Notes under the pieces: generated by a model
Databases searched by the model: none
Seen by the model: the letters and a program-made list of their open reading frames with translations, nothing else
What the model was told of the DNA's origin: nothing
Assembly: GCA_951799445.1 (NCBI GenBank)
Contig: OX637288.1
Span: forward strand, 9,922,501 to 9,986,500
DNA length: 64,000 nt
Direction of reading: 5' to 3'
Origin: Pseudisothecium myosuroides
Lineage: Eukaryota; Streptophyta; Bryopsida; Hypnales; Lembophyllaceae
Part shown: positions 1-11,003 of the stretch, piece after piece
Numbering within the stretch: position 1 is the first letter of the stretch
Layout: each line of letters opens with the position of its first letter
Translations under genes and position numbers: made by a program

Positions 1-6
1 AGCTTC

Positions 7-128
7 GAGGAGCAATAATGGAACTGAGACTAAGTTAGGAGGAGCAATAATGGAACTGAGACTAAGTTAGGAGGAGCAATAATGGAACTGAGATGAAGTT
101 TAGAGAAGCAATAGTGGAACTTCGTTTC
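7..128. repeat. 32-bp tandem repeat, about 3-4 copies
   Basis: A 32-bp unit containing GAGGAGCAATAATGGAACTG starts at 7, 39 and 71, with a degenerate copy near 103. The last unit runs into a segment (about 95-215) that recurs at 61,965-62,090, where only one unit is present. The expansion is therefore specific to this copy. No coding potential is seen. Confidence 0.8.
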
Positions 129-215
129 AGAGAGACGAGGGACGGTCTCCGGTGACCGTGAGAATGGACCGTGAGAGTGGGCTCACGGTTTTTCATTTCA
201 AGGTAGAGATTCCTA
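95..215 (+). repeat. Dispersed repeat shared with 61,965-62,090
   Basis: The core around 130-165 (GAGACGAGGGACGGTCTCCG) and the following GTGGGCTCA plus TTTTTCATTTCAAG recur in the same order near 62,000-62,080. The two copies differ by small indels. This is the left part of a repeat family whose right part lies at 585-1186. Confidence 0.75.
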
Positions 216-584
216 TTTCGGATAATTTAAGCATTTGAGCCTGTAGGATATGCGAAATTGGTTGACAAATTGAGTTCGATGTGTGCAAACATAAGGATGA
301 CTGGATGAGGAAGAATGCAAAAGAAAAGGAAAATTTTCCTCAAGAATGAATATTTTATTCGATATAAATGTGGATTTTTCATCAAGACCCATTCCGATCT
401 CATCAACTCACCTGTTATGGTTAGCTTTAGCATTTCTCCCTAAGCAAGGAAAGAAGAGAGATGAGTGAACAAGAAGGTACAAACAAAGAATCTTTTTCAA
501 TGAAAAGTGCATCCAATTGTTGTCCACAATAGGTCATCCTATAAAACCATTAGAAGAGGGTTGTCCGAAATAGGTACCTCTACC

Positions 585-1186
585 TTACTTATTTTGGGTA
601 CATCAAAATAAACTCAGAAGGTTGTCCTTTCCAATTACGTTGTCCAATCTAACATCTATGTAGGCTCAAGTTTTAAAAAAATGTAGATTCCTTCCGAACT
701 TCATCTACCGATCTTGCACCTGAGCCTACGGGGCAGTCCAGTCCTCAAGTTTGATCCATCGGGTACTTCGGGATTGGTGAGATCAGCGTCAGTTTCGATG
801 TTCAGAAAACCAGCGCCAAGGTAAATTGCCTCCCAATGCGGTGCAACTGAGCGAGGTTTCTACGTTCAGATATTCTGATTGTGAACTTGAAATTAATTGG
901 AGGCGAGTTTAGTTTGTGCACGACCACCTGTTCCATTAGCATCATGAATTGGGATCAAAAGTAAAGGCTTACTGTTGTGACCAAAAGAGACGTAATTCCT
1001 GTAGGTTCTGGGATTCGATCCTTGATTGCCACTAATCAAGGCTGAACTGCCGACTCATGGAAGAGTCAGGTTGGGTTACAGCCAACATCGATCCCCAAGC
1101 TCCCCAGGCAAGTATGCAATCAACAAGAAGTTATAAAGATGACCGAGTTACGTACAGCTTGTGAGGGTATGTGAGGTGCACTTCAC
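585..1186 (+). repeat. Dispersed repeat shared with 62,095-62,655 and, in part, 5,008-5,172
   Basis: Long collinear similarity to 62,095-62,655: TTATTTTGGGTACA, CAGTCCTCAAGTTTGATCC, AATTGGAGGCGAG, GTGCACGACCACC, CCAAAAGAGACG and CACTTCACAAAGGAATGTTA occur in the same order. A shorter, more diverged piece lies at 5,008-5,172. No protein is recognised. It may be duplicated promoter or UTR sequence, or a non-autonomous transposon. The copy here is interrupted on its right side by the insertion at 1,203. Confidence 0.75.
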
Positions 1187-1202
1187 AAAGGAATGTTAGG
1201 TT

Positions 1203-1444
1203 TTCAACCTCCGTGAGCTGCTCCGAAGTGCCCGGGACTCTGCGTTTTGTGTGACTGTTTTAGCCGTGTTTTTCATGAGTTGTGCCCCGTTTTGTGGTGT
1301 CCAATTGGGTGGTTGTTGTGTCTGTGAGTCTGGGCGTCGGGTTGGTTGTTTGTTTTCTCGCCCACCAGTCCGCTTGCGGTTGGTTGAATTGGTATGTATT
1401 TTAACCCTTGCAATGGAATTCGGTTTCAATTGTGTCATTAAAAA
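1203..1444 (+). mobile_element. Short non-LTR retrotransposon insertion (5'-truncated LINE or SINE)
   Basis: A 242-bp GT-rich segment ends in an A run and is flanked by a 16-bp direct repeat, AAAGGAATGTTAGGTT, at 1,187-1,202 and 1,445-1,460. The paralogous repeat near 62,640 reads straight through CACTTCACAAAGGAATGTTA without this segment, so it supplies the empty site. A poly(A) end plus a long target duplication is the signature of target-primed reverse transcription. No A/B-box pair is evident, so a truncated LINE end is slightly more likely than a SINE. Confidence 0.7.
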
Positions 1445-1900
1445 AAAGGAATGTTAGGTTGAAGTTGTACGTTTAGTTATATATGCTCCCGGGTCACTTC
1501 TGTCCCACACTCATCCCCGTCCTCAAAGGCAAGCCAAATCAAGTCAATCTCATGCATTAATGACTTGGCAAAATCAAAAGCCAACCAACATGCAAATTGA
1601 TTAAAAAATTGTCAAAAATGCGGTTCACAAACCAACAAAAAAAGATGATTAAGCAAGCCGTGAAAGCATGGCAGAAACATCAGAAAAGTTGGGCCAGATT
1701 GTTTTGGTGCCATTTTGACACCAAAGGCCGCATATAAGTCATTTTAGTGTCATTTTATCCATACTAGGTTGGTACAGAGGTTGGCACCAAATTAACTTAA
1801 TTGCATTTCAATGCACCATTGTGGTACCATGTTCACATGCCTTGAAGTTCCTGATGAACGTTCTCCTAGTGTTTGGAGAGAGAATTTTGGAGTGACCGGT

Positions 1901-2631
1901 GGGTGATTGCACGAAACACTTGCCGGTTTTGTTGCGTTTTCACAGTACTCATGTTTTTTTTCTGGAGTACTTTAAAATTAGAAAATCAATTTTTAAATTT
2001 AAAAAAAAATATGGTCAATGTATGCACCTATAAGAAGAAGGTAACTACCAAAGGAAAATCATAGAAAAATTCTCTAAGTAGGAGAACTAGAAAAGTGCCA
2101 AATCTCAAGAAAATACATACTTTGATGTTTTAATTAGTAAAAAATAGAATTTGTTTTTAATAAATAAAATAAAAATTGTCCATTTGCAACAACTTTATGG
2201 AGATGGTCATTCACCAAGAGAACCACCAAAAATATACTTTACATGTTTCAAAATGCAAGCTGAATGAAGCTCACTTTGTGGACTTCTACACCACACAAAA
2301 TTAATTATTTTTAGAATTCCTTTGTAAAGTAGCTACAAGTCTATTAGAAGACCATCTCCTCCAAATTTTGGCTCTAAATTCGTTTTTTTGGGTAGTAAAT
2401 AGTACTAAAAACCCCCAAATTGAATTATGTGACATAAAATCGGGGGCCGTTTTTAAATAGTAATTTTTTTTTGAAAAATTCCAAAAAATTAGAGAAGGCT
2501 TATAATAGTCATAAGCACTTTGTCTACAAATTTTGAGTTGTTTGGATCTAAAATGCAAAAGTTATGGCCAAAAAACAAATCAAAATACAACATGTGACGG
2601 AAAATAGTACAGGTGTTTCATGCAATCACCC
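1901..2631. mobile_element. Non-autonomous TIR DNA transposon, copy 1
   Basis: The segment starts GGGTGATTGC and ends GCAATCACCC (with CATGCAATCACC inside). It is flanked by CGGT at 1,897-1,900 and 2,632-2,635. It is collinear with the copy at 5,676-6,396, including internal blocks near 2,195 (ATGGAGATGGTCA) and 2,270 (AAGCTCACTTTG). No transposase is encoded; the short reading frames are not conserved between copies. The superfamily is unresolved: a 4-bp duplication with GGG ends matches no common plant class cleanly. Confidence 0.75.
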
Positions 2632-2635
2632 CGGT

Positions 2636-5000
2636 CTCCTTTTGTCCTTGGCCGGGTCTACGGTGGACCATTTTTTCTTGCCTGGCCATGTCCAAGCCCG
2701 GGTCGGGGATCTTCTCCATGAATGAGTGGCGATGCTTTTAGAGGTGTTGAAACCTTGCAACTTCAATGTACAATGCCCTCCTAAGATACTAATATTGAAG
2801 ACTACCCTAACCCACCTTGTGACCAAAAGAAGAAGACTAAACAAAATAAGTACAAAATTTGATAAGGATTCATTTGGTTTGAATTTTGAGTTTCATATTC
2901 TTTCTTGTTCAATTGTGTTGATTCAAATTAAATGTGAGATTGAAAAATATTCATAGAATTTCAAGATTGAATTTGACAAGTGTGCACTTATTTAATTTTT
3001 AATTTTACGCAAGGTCCTTTGAAATAAATGAAAGAGCCATTTTAACACCTCATAGTAACTATTTTAGCTCCATAAATAGTGTTCATTCTATGAGTAGGGG
3101 CAACTCTACAAAACTCGACAAAGAATATCACAACAATTCTTTTGTAGAAAATGTAAAATTCTTGAGTGATGCTAGCAAGGCTCTTTTATCTACAAATTAA
3201 TCTAAGAAAATTCATCTCTTGTATTTAAGACTTTAATTGAAGTGAAAGTCCTTTGATAAGTCTCATGGCAATGAAAGTGAAATAGTTGCATTTGCAATAC
3301 AACCATTACATGCCATCCAACCAAGTAGTTGAAGAATCTTATCAAACACTTCATGTAGTTAATACCTTTCCTCCTACTTGTTATTTCCAATAATCATCTC
3401 TATAAATATCAAAAATATTGTTATTGTACAAGCCTAAGGACATATGACCTATTGGCTTTACCTTGCAAGGATGTAGGCTTTGAAAATTGCAAGTGGGCAA
3501 TTGAAATCCAATTGAACAAGTCTAAGGTTCAATTTCCTAAAACCTATTCTTTTCAACATTTCCTTTTACATTTTAATCTAATTTTTTTTCCAATTTTGTA
3601 TTTCCAATTCAAGTGTGACAATTTGTATTTGATTTTTTCTTTTGAGAAGGTTGTAATGTAATCCTCCACGTAGGAAGAAGACAACTCAATATCATTACAT
3701 TGCGTGCTATCATGCCTAATGGTCACTCCAAAATAAAGTCAAGTACTTAAGCCATGTCTTGTATTCAATCCAATAGATTCCAAATGCTTTCTAGAGTAAG
3801 TATTGAAAAGACACCACACTGTAAACATTCAAGCAATTTGCATAACTTTATGATTAACTCTATTATCAAGGGAAAGTAAATGAGGCTTTTCCTTTCAAAT
3901 TTTAGCTTGTGAATATGTAAACATTCCACCACAATACATGTAAATTAAAAAAATTGTGAACTTATAATCATACTATTGAATTATTGTTTTTAATTTGTCA
4001 CGACTTTATCCCTAAGAATCCTTGGGGGGGTGGATTGCAGAAATGACGTTGTCAAGACATAAAATGGATTTCAAGAATTTCTCGATTTGTGGAAGAGTAG
4101 TTTTTGGAAAGGAACCGTCAAAAGATTTCAAAGCTTAGGCAATTTAACTAAGATTTCTAGGCTCCGTCCTGTATGTTAACAAGATGGAACCCAAAATACA
4201 GATAATCTACAGGTCTATTAAGAAATGATAGTGGACCCAATCCGGGCAGAGGTGGAATCCTCACTTAGATTGAATCCTCACAAGAAAGGTTGCACATTGA
4301 TTAAGTTTTTTGGCTTGTGGAGTATCACCAATTTAATGGAATTGACCACATTGTATCAATACTACCTTGCTAGATCCTATTTGGCCAAGATTGAAGCCAA
4401 AACGGGGAGATTACATTAGAGAAAATCTGGGGCCTCTAGAGGACTACTCCACAGCCTTCCGAGGTACCATGAAATTTAAATTTTTTTGGCAAAAAAATTT
4501 GTTTTTTCCCTATTTCCGTGCAGCTGAAACTGCAACGACAGTGGCGCAGGAACCGAAATTTACGAGTAAAAAAAATAAAAAATAAAAAATAAAAAATTTT
4601 AATCTTAAAAAAATTATTAAAAAATTAAATCTAAAAAAAAACAAAAAAACCCGCGATTTCTAACCATTTTGGCAATTTCTGATTGTTCTGGAGTGACAGG
4701 CCAAGCATTTTAATAGCTTGGCTTGTCACTCCAGAGCAGCCCTCCAGAGGGCTAATTTTTCTTCTAATGACACCTCATGTAATTTTCAAGGAGATTCATC
4801 TGTACATGACAGCCCCTATGAATTGCTGCATCTTGCAACTCAGAAATAACAGCTGATTTGAAAGAGAGTTGGTGATTATTTAAGTCATGATTGTCGGCAT
4901 GGAAACGAAAGAACAAATTCCTCTGCAACTGCATTCCACAACTTTCATGCATGCGACTTCAGTAGATAAAACATGTAGTTAATTACACATTTTGCTTGAG
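2636..5000. other. AT-rich intergenic DNA, no gene recognised
   Basis: Reading frames here are short and biased by base composition; none resembles a known protein. The stretch 4,560-4,640 is almost pure A/T. A small inverted repeat, CTTGGC(C/T)TGTCACTCCAGA, surrounds 4,690-4,735. Confidence 0.6.
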
Positions 5001-5007
5001 CATATAA

Positions 5008-5172
5008 TTGGAGGCGAGCTTTGTGCACGACCACCTTTAATTTCCGTTCGGAATGTGAATTGGTATCACTGAAAGTAAAATATTGAGCACAAAAGAGACA
5101 CACTTCTTTAGGCTCTGGCGATTGCATCCTTGAGTCTCAAGTCATGGTCGAACTGCCGAATCATGGACGAGC
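5008..5172 (+). repeat. Diverged partial copy of the 585-1186 / 62-kb repeat family
   Basis: It keeps AATTGGAGGCGAG, GTGCACGACCACC, CAAAAGAGAC, CTTGAGT and CGAACTGCCG in the same order as the longer copies at 885-1,080 and 62,390-62,570, with many substitutions. Confidence 0.65.
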
Positions 5173-5325
5173 CAAACTATCCACATCTCCAAGTTGGTCA
5201 AACTTTAATCGATTGGATATCTATTTTTACCACTAGGGGGGAGGTAGTATTATTTTTTTATTCCAAAATTACAAATTGGAAGGTCAAAATTGGAAGACAA
5301 GAACTCCTGCTATAGTTATACAATC

Positions 5326-5595
5326 ATGCCACATTTAACTACTTCTGAACTTTTGAAAGCTCAGAATTAATAATGGTCATTGGGAGAAAAAAAAATGATC
5401 ATTAGGAGATAATCCAAAACATCGAGAGATCTATGGAAAACTTTGGGAGATTGATGCAAAACATAGGGAGATCAATAAAAAAACATCCGAAGACCTATAC
5501 AAACATTGGAAGATCTCCCGATGTTATTATCCGAAAATCTCTAGATGTTTAGTCCAAAATTTATGAAATAGTCTAAAAGTAGTTAAATGTGGCAT
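5326..5595. mobile_element. 270-bp MITE
   Basis: Terminal inverted repeats ATGCCACATTTAACTACTT (5,326-5,344) and its reverse complement, ending at 5,595. They are flanked by AATC on both sides as a candidate 4-bp target duplication. The interior has further imperfect self-complementarity (GGAGATAATCC against GGATAA). No protein is encoded. Confidence 0.65.
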
Positions 5596-5675
5596 AATCC
5601 CACAAAAAAAATTTCTAAAAGTAATAAAGTATCCTCCTTCCACATGAGCTCAAAATGCACTACCTTTGCGCAAGT

Positions 5676-6396
5676 GGGTGATTGCAAGAAACACCTGTCG
5701 ATTTTGTTGCGTTTGGCTGATTTTTTCGGGAGTACTTTAAGATTAGAAAACTAATTTTTAAAAATTTCAAAAAATATGACTAATGTATATATCTTTAAGA
5801 CGAAGGTTCCCAGGGAAGGAATTTTATAGGAAAATTCTCTAAGTAGGAGAACTTGAAAAGTGCTAAGTCACAAGAAAATACATACCTTCATGTTTTAATT
5901 AGGGAAAAATAGTAAAAATAAGTAAATACACAAAATCAAAACTGGCCATTTGCAACAGCTCTATGGAGATGGTCACTCACCAAAAAAACCACCAAAATAA
6001 TGTTTTATGTGTTTCGAAATGCAAGCAAAAAGAAGCTCACTTTGTAGACTTCCACACTACACAAAATTAACTTTTTTTTAAATCCCTCTCTTGGAAAGTT
6101 AGAGGTCTACTAGAAGACCATCTACTCCAAATTTCAGCTCCAAATTTGTTTTTTTGGGTCCAAAATAGTACTAAAAACCCCAAATTGGCAAATGTGACTT
6201 GAAATCGGGGGCTGTTTTTATATAGTAAAACATTTTTGAAAATTGCACAAAAATTATGCAAGATGTATAATGGTCATGAGCACCTTCTCTATAAATCTTA
6301 AGTCATTTGGATCTAGAATACAAAAGTTATGCCCAAAACACAAATCAGAATGCACCGTGTGACACAAAATAGTACAGGTGTTTCTTGCAATCACCC
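5676..6396. mobile_element. Non-autonomous TIR DNA transposon, copy 2
   Basis: Termini GGGTGATTGCAAGAAACACC and the inverse (GTGTTTCTTGCAATCACCC) match over about 23 bp. AAGT flanks it at 5,672-5,675 and 6,397-6,400. It is 721 bp against 731 bp for copy 1 at 1,901 and is collinear throughout. The termini here are better preserved than in copy 1, so this copy best shows the family ends. Confidence 0.8.
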
Positions 6397-7254
6397 AAGT
6401 GTAGAGAACATAGTTTTTTTCTCAAGAATACAAATGGTTGAGAATGAGCACCATTAAGTTAGAAAAAAAAATTCAAATTTTTGAATTCAAATTTTTTAAC
6501 TATTTTACATAAGTCAAAATGTTCATGTATCCATTTTCTACTAATGTTTGGTCCTTCGAGCTCTATAGTAGTTTGTAGCAATTAATAGTATTGCATAGTA
6601 CAATATTGATTTTATAATCCATTTTAAAGAATTTTAATGAATTTTAATATTTTTTTAAATTTCATTTTTTCTTTAATTTTTAATATTTGTTAAGTTTGTT
6701 TATGATTTTATTAAATTTCTAATGATTTTTTATTCATTTTAATTCATTTTTAATCCATTTTCATGACTTAAACTATACTAATCCAACACAATATTCATAG
6801 TACCTGCAGTATTGGCTGTACTATAGCCAAAAGCAACGTTTTTGAGACAAAAACGTTAAATAATTCTTGCAATAGCCTAACAAGAAATTTGTACTTCTGT
6901 GTCAACACATTTTGGGCAATCAATTAAGTTCGCTAGCTATTGCAATGCTGACCGAGGGTGCTATATTCTGAGCTTTGGAGCATGAGCCCAAGAGCCCAAG
7001 AGCCTGTGAGCCTCAAATTTAGGGTGAATATTTTTTGTAATTTTCAGATGTGGACCTATGACCGTGGATTACAAAAAGTTGAAGTTTTCAATTTTGGAAC
7101 ATACAAATTAAAGGTCTGCAAGGTTTTAAAAAACAAACTAGGATAAAAACTGCCACAGAGTAGAAGACAACGGTAACAAACTATGCAAAGAGAAGATATG
7201 ATAACTATATGGTTAAGGCAATGGAAATACAATAGAGTGCAAGTATCCTCGGGC
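6397..7254. other. Intergenic DNA downstream of the ParB-methylase gene
   Basis: AT-rich. The segment 6,940-7,075 (with GTGGACCTATGACCGTGGAT at 7,051) has an inverted, diverged relative around 33,300-33,560 (ATCCACGGTCATAGGTCCGC). The 3' UTR of the minus-strand gene presumably lies at the right edge. No gene is recognised. Confidence 0.5.
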
Positions 7255-7522
7255 TTAGGTACTACTAGAAGATCCAGATTCAGAGCTCTCAGTAGTGTCT
7301 GATGACTCACTGGTAGAAACTTTCGTGGATTCATCTACAAAAACTAGAACTCGTGGATCTACTGTTCGGGCCTTAGAATGCGGGTTAGGGGCATGAATCT
7401 CAAGCTGCCTGGCTGCTGCTTCAGCATACACTGGTAGCTGAAATGTTTGAGGGGGACTGTGGAAGAAGGCCGGATCTGCAAAGAACGGTTGATGTGATGA
7501 CATCTTCATTTTCGCGCCTTGT
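7255..7522 (-). CDS. Exon 12: C-terminal tail of the ParB-methylase gene
   Basis: The acceptor TTTTTGTAG leads to an 89-residue tail starting QGAKMKMSSHQPFFADPAFF and ending in a serine-rich acidic stretch (SESGSSSST) before TAA at 7,255. I use the donor GTAAGTTT at 7,608; the alternative 5-bp-upstream donor GTAAGTAAG would give a stop. No domain is recognised; it is a likely disordered C-terminus. Confidence 0.55.
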
Positions 7523-7608
7523 CTACAAAAAAACAAGGACAAAATATGAGAATCAATTACAAAAACCAATCTTGAATTCGTGGTTCAGAAGCACAGGGAG
7601 AAACTTAC

Positions 7609-8647
7609 TTACTAAATCGTGATGTCCTTGTCACATTCCTGACCGGCACAACCTCCTCATCCAGGTCAACCAAAACAGCTTTAGAGCTCTGTGGTGTAGG
7701 CTCTGGATTTGCAACGGGACGGTTAAAAGGAGCAAGAAGGGCCTCGTAAATAGGCTTATCCTCCTCTAAAGCCACAATATGCCGCCCACTAGCTCGGCAA
7801 GCGTAAATGCTGGCACCTATAGACATGGAGAGTTGCCAAAGGAGAATTTATTAGAAATTCTTGGAATTCAGCTAATGAAAATCAACAATTATAAGACTGG
7901 TCAAAAATCACAAAACTAACCTGTAGATGCAGAGCAGTCTACAACGACGTCACCAGGCGAGGTCATTCCTTCAATAAGCATTTGCATGAAGGGACGAGCC
8001 TTTTCTCGAGGCCCACACCAAGGGATATTGCCATTCATGGTTTGATCTTCTTTGTTGCAGAAATTTTGCAAAAGGTCGTCTCTGGCCACATCAACGTCTA
8101 CTGCTACATGAGTTGGGACATGTTGGAATGTAAATCGAGAGGTCGATGAGCCAGTTTCAGCCATCACGTATAGTGACATTTTGAACCACTGAGTCTGCAC
8201 CAAGTAAAAAATTAGTAACCAATTCAGAAATAAATTGAACAGAAGTTGAACATGAAGCCAATTCAATAGACTGACAACTATAAGCAGTAGAGGGCTTACT
8301 GTTCCAGTGGGGTTGGCGGGGGATGACAAATGCAATCTATTCGTGCCCCAGTATTCCCGTTCGGACTTAAACCGAAAGGATTTGCAAAATCCCAAGACAT
8401 AGGACATAATGTCCCAGCTGAAAGGGTAGATCACAAGAAGAGCACTAGCGTCGTGTAAATAGTTGCCAGCAAGGTCAAAAACGGCTTGCAAAGTGTCTTC
8501 CGAGAACTTGTTCCACTGTGGGACCGACATTGGTGGATCGGAAACGGTCGGGACTGGTAAACCCTCCGGGACATCAACAATTATCAAGTCTACAGCTGCT
8601 TCTCCTGTAACCACCCCATTGAAGAAGCGTTTCTTGTCCAAAGCATG
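7609..8647 (-). pseudogene. Exons 9-11: beta-class DNA methylase-like domain
   Basis: Exons 8647-8300, 8194-7921 and 7816-7609, with introns of 105 and 104 bp. The first holds AAVDLIIVDVPEGLP, at the place of the catalytic (D/N)PP(Y/F/W) motif IV, followed by a hydrophobic strand DASALLVIYPFSWD. Exon 10 ends GDVVVDCSASTG and exon 11 continues ASIYACRASGRHIVALEEDK. Together these form the AdoMet-binding motif I (usually D-x-F-x-G-S-G) with the following E/D. The order IV before I is that of beta-class N4/N6 methylases (PF01555-like). The catalytic motif is DVPE instead of DPPY/W and motif I has S-A-S-T-G, so activity is doubtful. Nuclear location is inferred. Confidence 0.65.
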
Positions 8648-8798
8648 CTACACACACGTAAGAGTGTTAGGAGCAATTAGCTTAAGGTAGACCTATACTT
8701 GCAATGGCACGATGTAATGAAAACGTGCAGAACTTTGAAGAATATACTAACAAGTTAGCAAGGAAATATAAAAATTTAGCCTAAATTGTATGAAGTAC

Positions 8799-9477
8799 CT
8801 TTTCCAGAAGGTTCTTGACGACCTTAAACGCTAGCGAGACAGGGCCTTTTGCCGATCCAACTAGACTAGTGACTGAAGTATTCAAGATACATTGATCAAC
8901 AGCGGCCACCGCTTTGAAGTCTGCAAGCTGAGGAGGCAGGCCATGCAACAAGTGCGACCGAGTGAGCGAGAAGCCGGAAGAAGTGTCCTTCACGGCTCCA
9001 TCACTCGTCACTTGATCCACCGCCGGAGTCTCCGCTTTTCTCTTCTTCCCCTTCTGCTTGACTTTGGCATCATTCTTGGCCTTCTCTTGTCTTCGTTCTC
9101 TCTTCTTCACTTCGGATTCCTCAAGTTTCTTCTTTGCTGCTTCCAGCTTCTCTTCCTTCTTCTTGTCGGTAGCCTCTCTCTTCTTCAACGCTTTCTCCCG
9201 AGCTTCAGCACCAAGGCCTGCAAATTCGGCTACTTCCGCCTTGAGAATGGGACTCTCCTTAATGCTTTCATAAAGAACTTTTTCTCCGGGCGGTACAAAT
9301 CCATCAGGGCAATCCAAGTACCAGGCGCCAGCTTGAAGATGCCCAGTGGGCTAGCTCTTGTCTTGGGCAGGCGTATACATACAAGCATCGGACGTTCGAT
9401 CCAACCATGTGTTCAAAAATGGCGGTAAATCCACCTTTGAAATGGCTTTCTTTGGGTAAAGTTCGAACTTGAAATAC
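8799..9477 (-). pseudogene. Exon 8: conserved lead-in plus charged linker
   Basis: After the acceptor CTATACAG the frame reads YFKFELYPKKAISKVDLPP, then TPAQDKS, a TAG at 9351-9353, then PTGHLQAGAWYLDCPDGFVP. The sequence either side of the TAG belongs to one frame, so this is a point stop rather than a frameshift. About 60 residues of Lys/Glu/Arg-rich sequence follow (KKREATDKKKEEKLEAAKKK and on), probably a coiled coil or a nuclear-targeting linker, ending in KGKKRKAE. The exon closes KNLLEK at a GTACTT donor (8,798), phase 0. Confidence 0.65.
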
Positions 9478-9597
9478 CTGTATAGAATCCAAATACTTAG
9501 CAATAGAGAGAATCATTCAAATCTTAAGAAACCAAATACCCAGACTCAATGACTAATTCGATATTCACAAACTACCCACAAATAGAGGAGTTCAAAC

Positions 9598-10739
9598 CTG
9601 TAAATGGTTTGCTTCACCGCGAGAGAGGAGTACTTGAATTCCTTGAACAAATCAGCTTTCTTGAACGTGTCACCTCCTTTGAAGACTCCAGCGTATGCAT
9701 GGTCCCACAGTTTCATGCGCCATGCCTCAATGTAGTCAGCAAGTGCCATTGGCTCAGCTAACACCTCCATATTCACGTGAATGTTGTTGGCTTTAATGAT
9801 ATTTTCATATAACTCGAGGGTAGAGTCTTCAAGCTGTGAAATGACAAAGAATAGATGAACATTAAAAATGCAATGCACAATAGAACCTTCCAGAGTCTAG
9901 AGAATACGTCATTTGAAGAGCACTTACCGCGGCATACCAACAAGCCTTCGAAAGAAAGCTTGTGATTTTGTCTCTGTTAGCTGATCTTGGTGGAATACGG
10001 CGTGCCTCACGAGTAGGGGCGGAAGAGTTAATCCACTTGAGCCACTTCACTTTGTGGCGCGTGTCTGCAACTGCACTTGCAATTATTTGCAGCTTGTCAA
10101 GGGTCAACTCCTGGACAGCGTATAAGCTCCAGTGACGTTCAATCTGAGAAGAAACAAATACAAATCAGTATCCTAAAGAAGGTCATGTTGACAACAAATC
10201 CAGAAATTATGAAGACCATGCTCCATGTACCTCTTGCAGCCATTCATCCCCTAGAACAAGAGTTGCCACAGCTTGAATTTTATGGAGTTTCTGGATAAGC
10301 AATCTTGTTGCTTCCATTGTTGCAGCTCGCATCGCTGCAGAAACACCATCTGGAGTAACATCCTTCAGTGGAGTGTCCTCATGGTACTTGCGGGCGGCAG
10401 CGTCTGATGTTGCCGAGATGTCTTGCTGCCAGAACAGTGTCGAAGAACAAAAATCAAGAAATTCAGAAGACACATCATTCTATATATCCGAACCAAACAA
10501 AATTGAATTTGCATAAATTTTGTCAAATACGGAGATTGAAAAATTGTACCTGAAAAATGAAGGATGTGAAAACCTCCGTAGGCATTGTGTATCAAGTTTT
10601 TCGAACATGCTGATGACAAGCCTTTGCTTCCTCCGAGCTCAATAGCTCAGTGAACTTCTCAATTGGCATCGTGCCATACTTGCGAACACGGTACAAGGTA
10701 TGGACAAGATTCGTCTTGACGTGGGAGTTCTCAGTGTGC
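9598..10739 (-). pseudogene. Exons 4-7: middle region of the ParB-methylase gene
   Basis: Four exons (10739-10550, 10425-10231, 10143-9928, 9833-9598) are separated by introns of 124, 87 and 94 bp, all phase 0. Readable segments are HVKTNLVHTLYRVRKYG, MPTEVFTSFIFQ joined to QDISATSDAAARKYHED, IERHWSLYAVQELTLDKLQI, and LEDSTLELYENIIKANNI. The composition is helical, with no membrane segment and no family that I can name. A TGA at 10592-10594 interrupts the frame between HQHVRKT and YTMPTEVF, although the frame on both sides is clearly coding. A CGA-to-TGA change would explain it. It probably links the ParB-like and methylase parts. Confidence 0.6.
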
Positions 10740-10829
10740 CTAAATTATCAACGGAGATCACATAGTTAACCTCCAGCCATACACAACAAAAGAGATCATG
10801 AAATTCAAAGAGAGTAATCAGAGACTCAC

Positions 10830-11003
10830 TAATTTATATCATGCATGACCTGCATGGCCGCAGCAAGTCTTCCTTTTGTATCCAGAACAATAGAATCAAC
10901 TCGGACGTGCCACTTTGGGTGTGCACTGTGAAGCCTATGAATGTGTCGCATCCATGCTAGGCGACGGTGGTTACCATCGCAGATGAAAAACTTTGCGCCC
11001 ACC
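10830..11003 (-). pseudogene. Exon 3, downstream part: DGNHRR core of the ParB-like domain
   Basis: It encodes GAKFFICDGNHRRLAWMRHI, then HRLHSAHPKWHVRVDSIVLD and a helical end MQVMHDIN. D-G-x-H-R-R-x-x-A is the nucleotide-binding loop pattern of ParB/Noc and sulfiredoxin-fold proteins. The donor is GTGAGT at 10,829. Joining it to the acceptor before 10,739 builds a TAG from TA plus G, apparently a third premature stop; a missed alternative junction could avoid it. The 5' boundary is the LTR target duplication at 10,999-11,003. Confidence 0.65.

Noticed and set aside
7255..7569. C-terminal serine-rich frame as an independent small gene
   Set aside because: It follows an acceptor in frame with the methylase exons and has no convincing start of its own.
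9304..9516. Frame containing HFKGGFTAIFEHMVGSNV, first read as the coding frame with a frameshift at about 9,345
   Set aside because: The splice acceptor at 9,478 selects another frame (YFKFELYPKKAIS) that joins PTGHLQAGAWYLD directly, leaving only a point stop.
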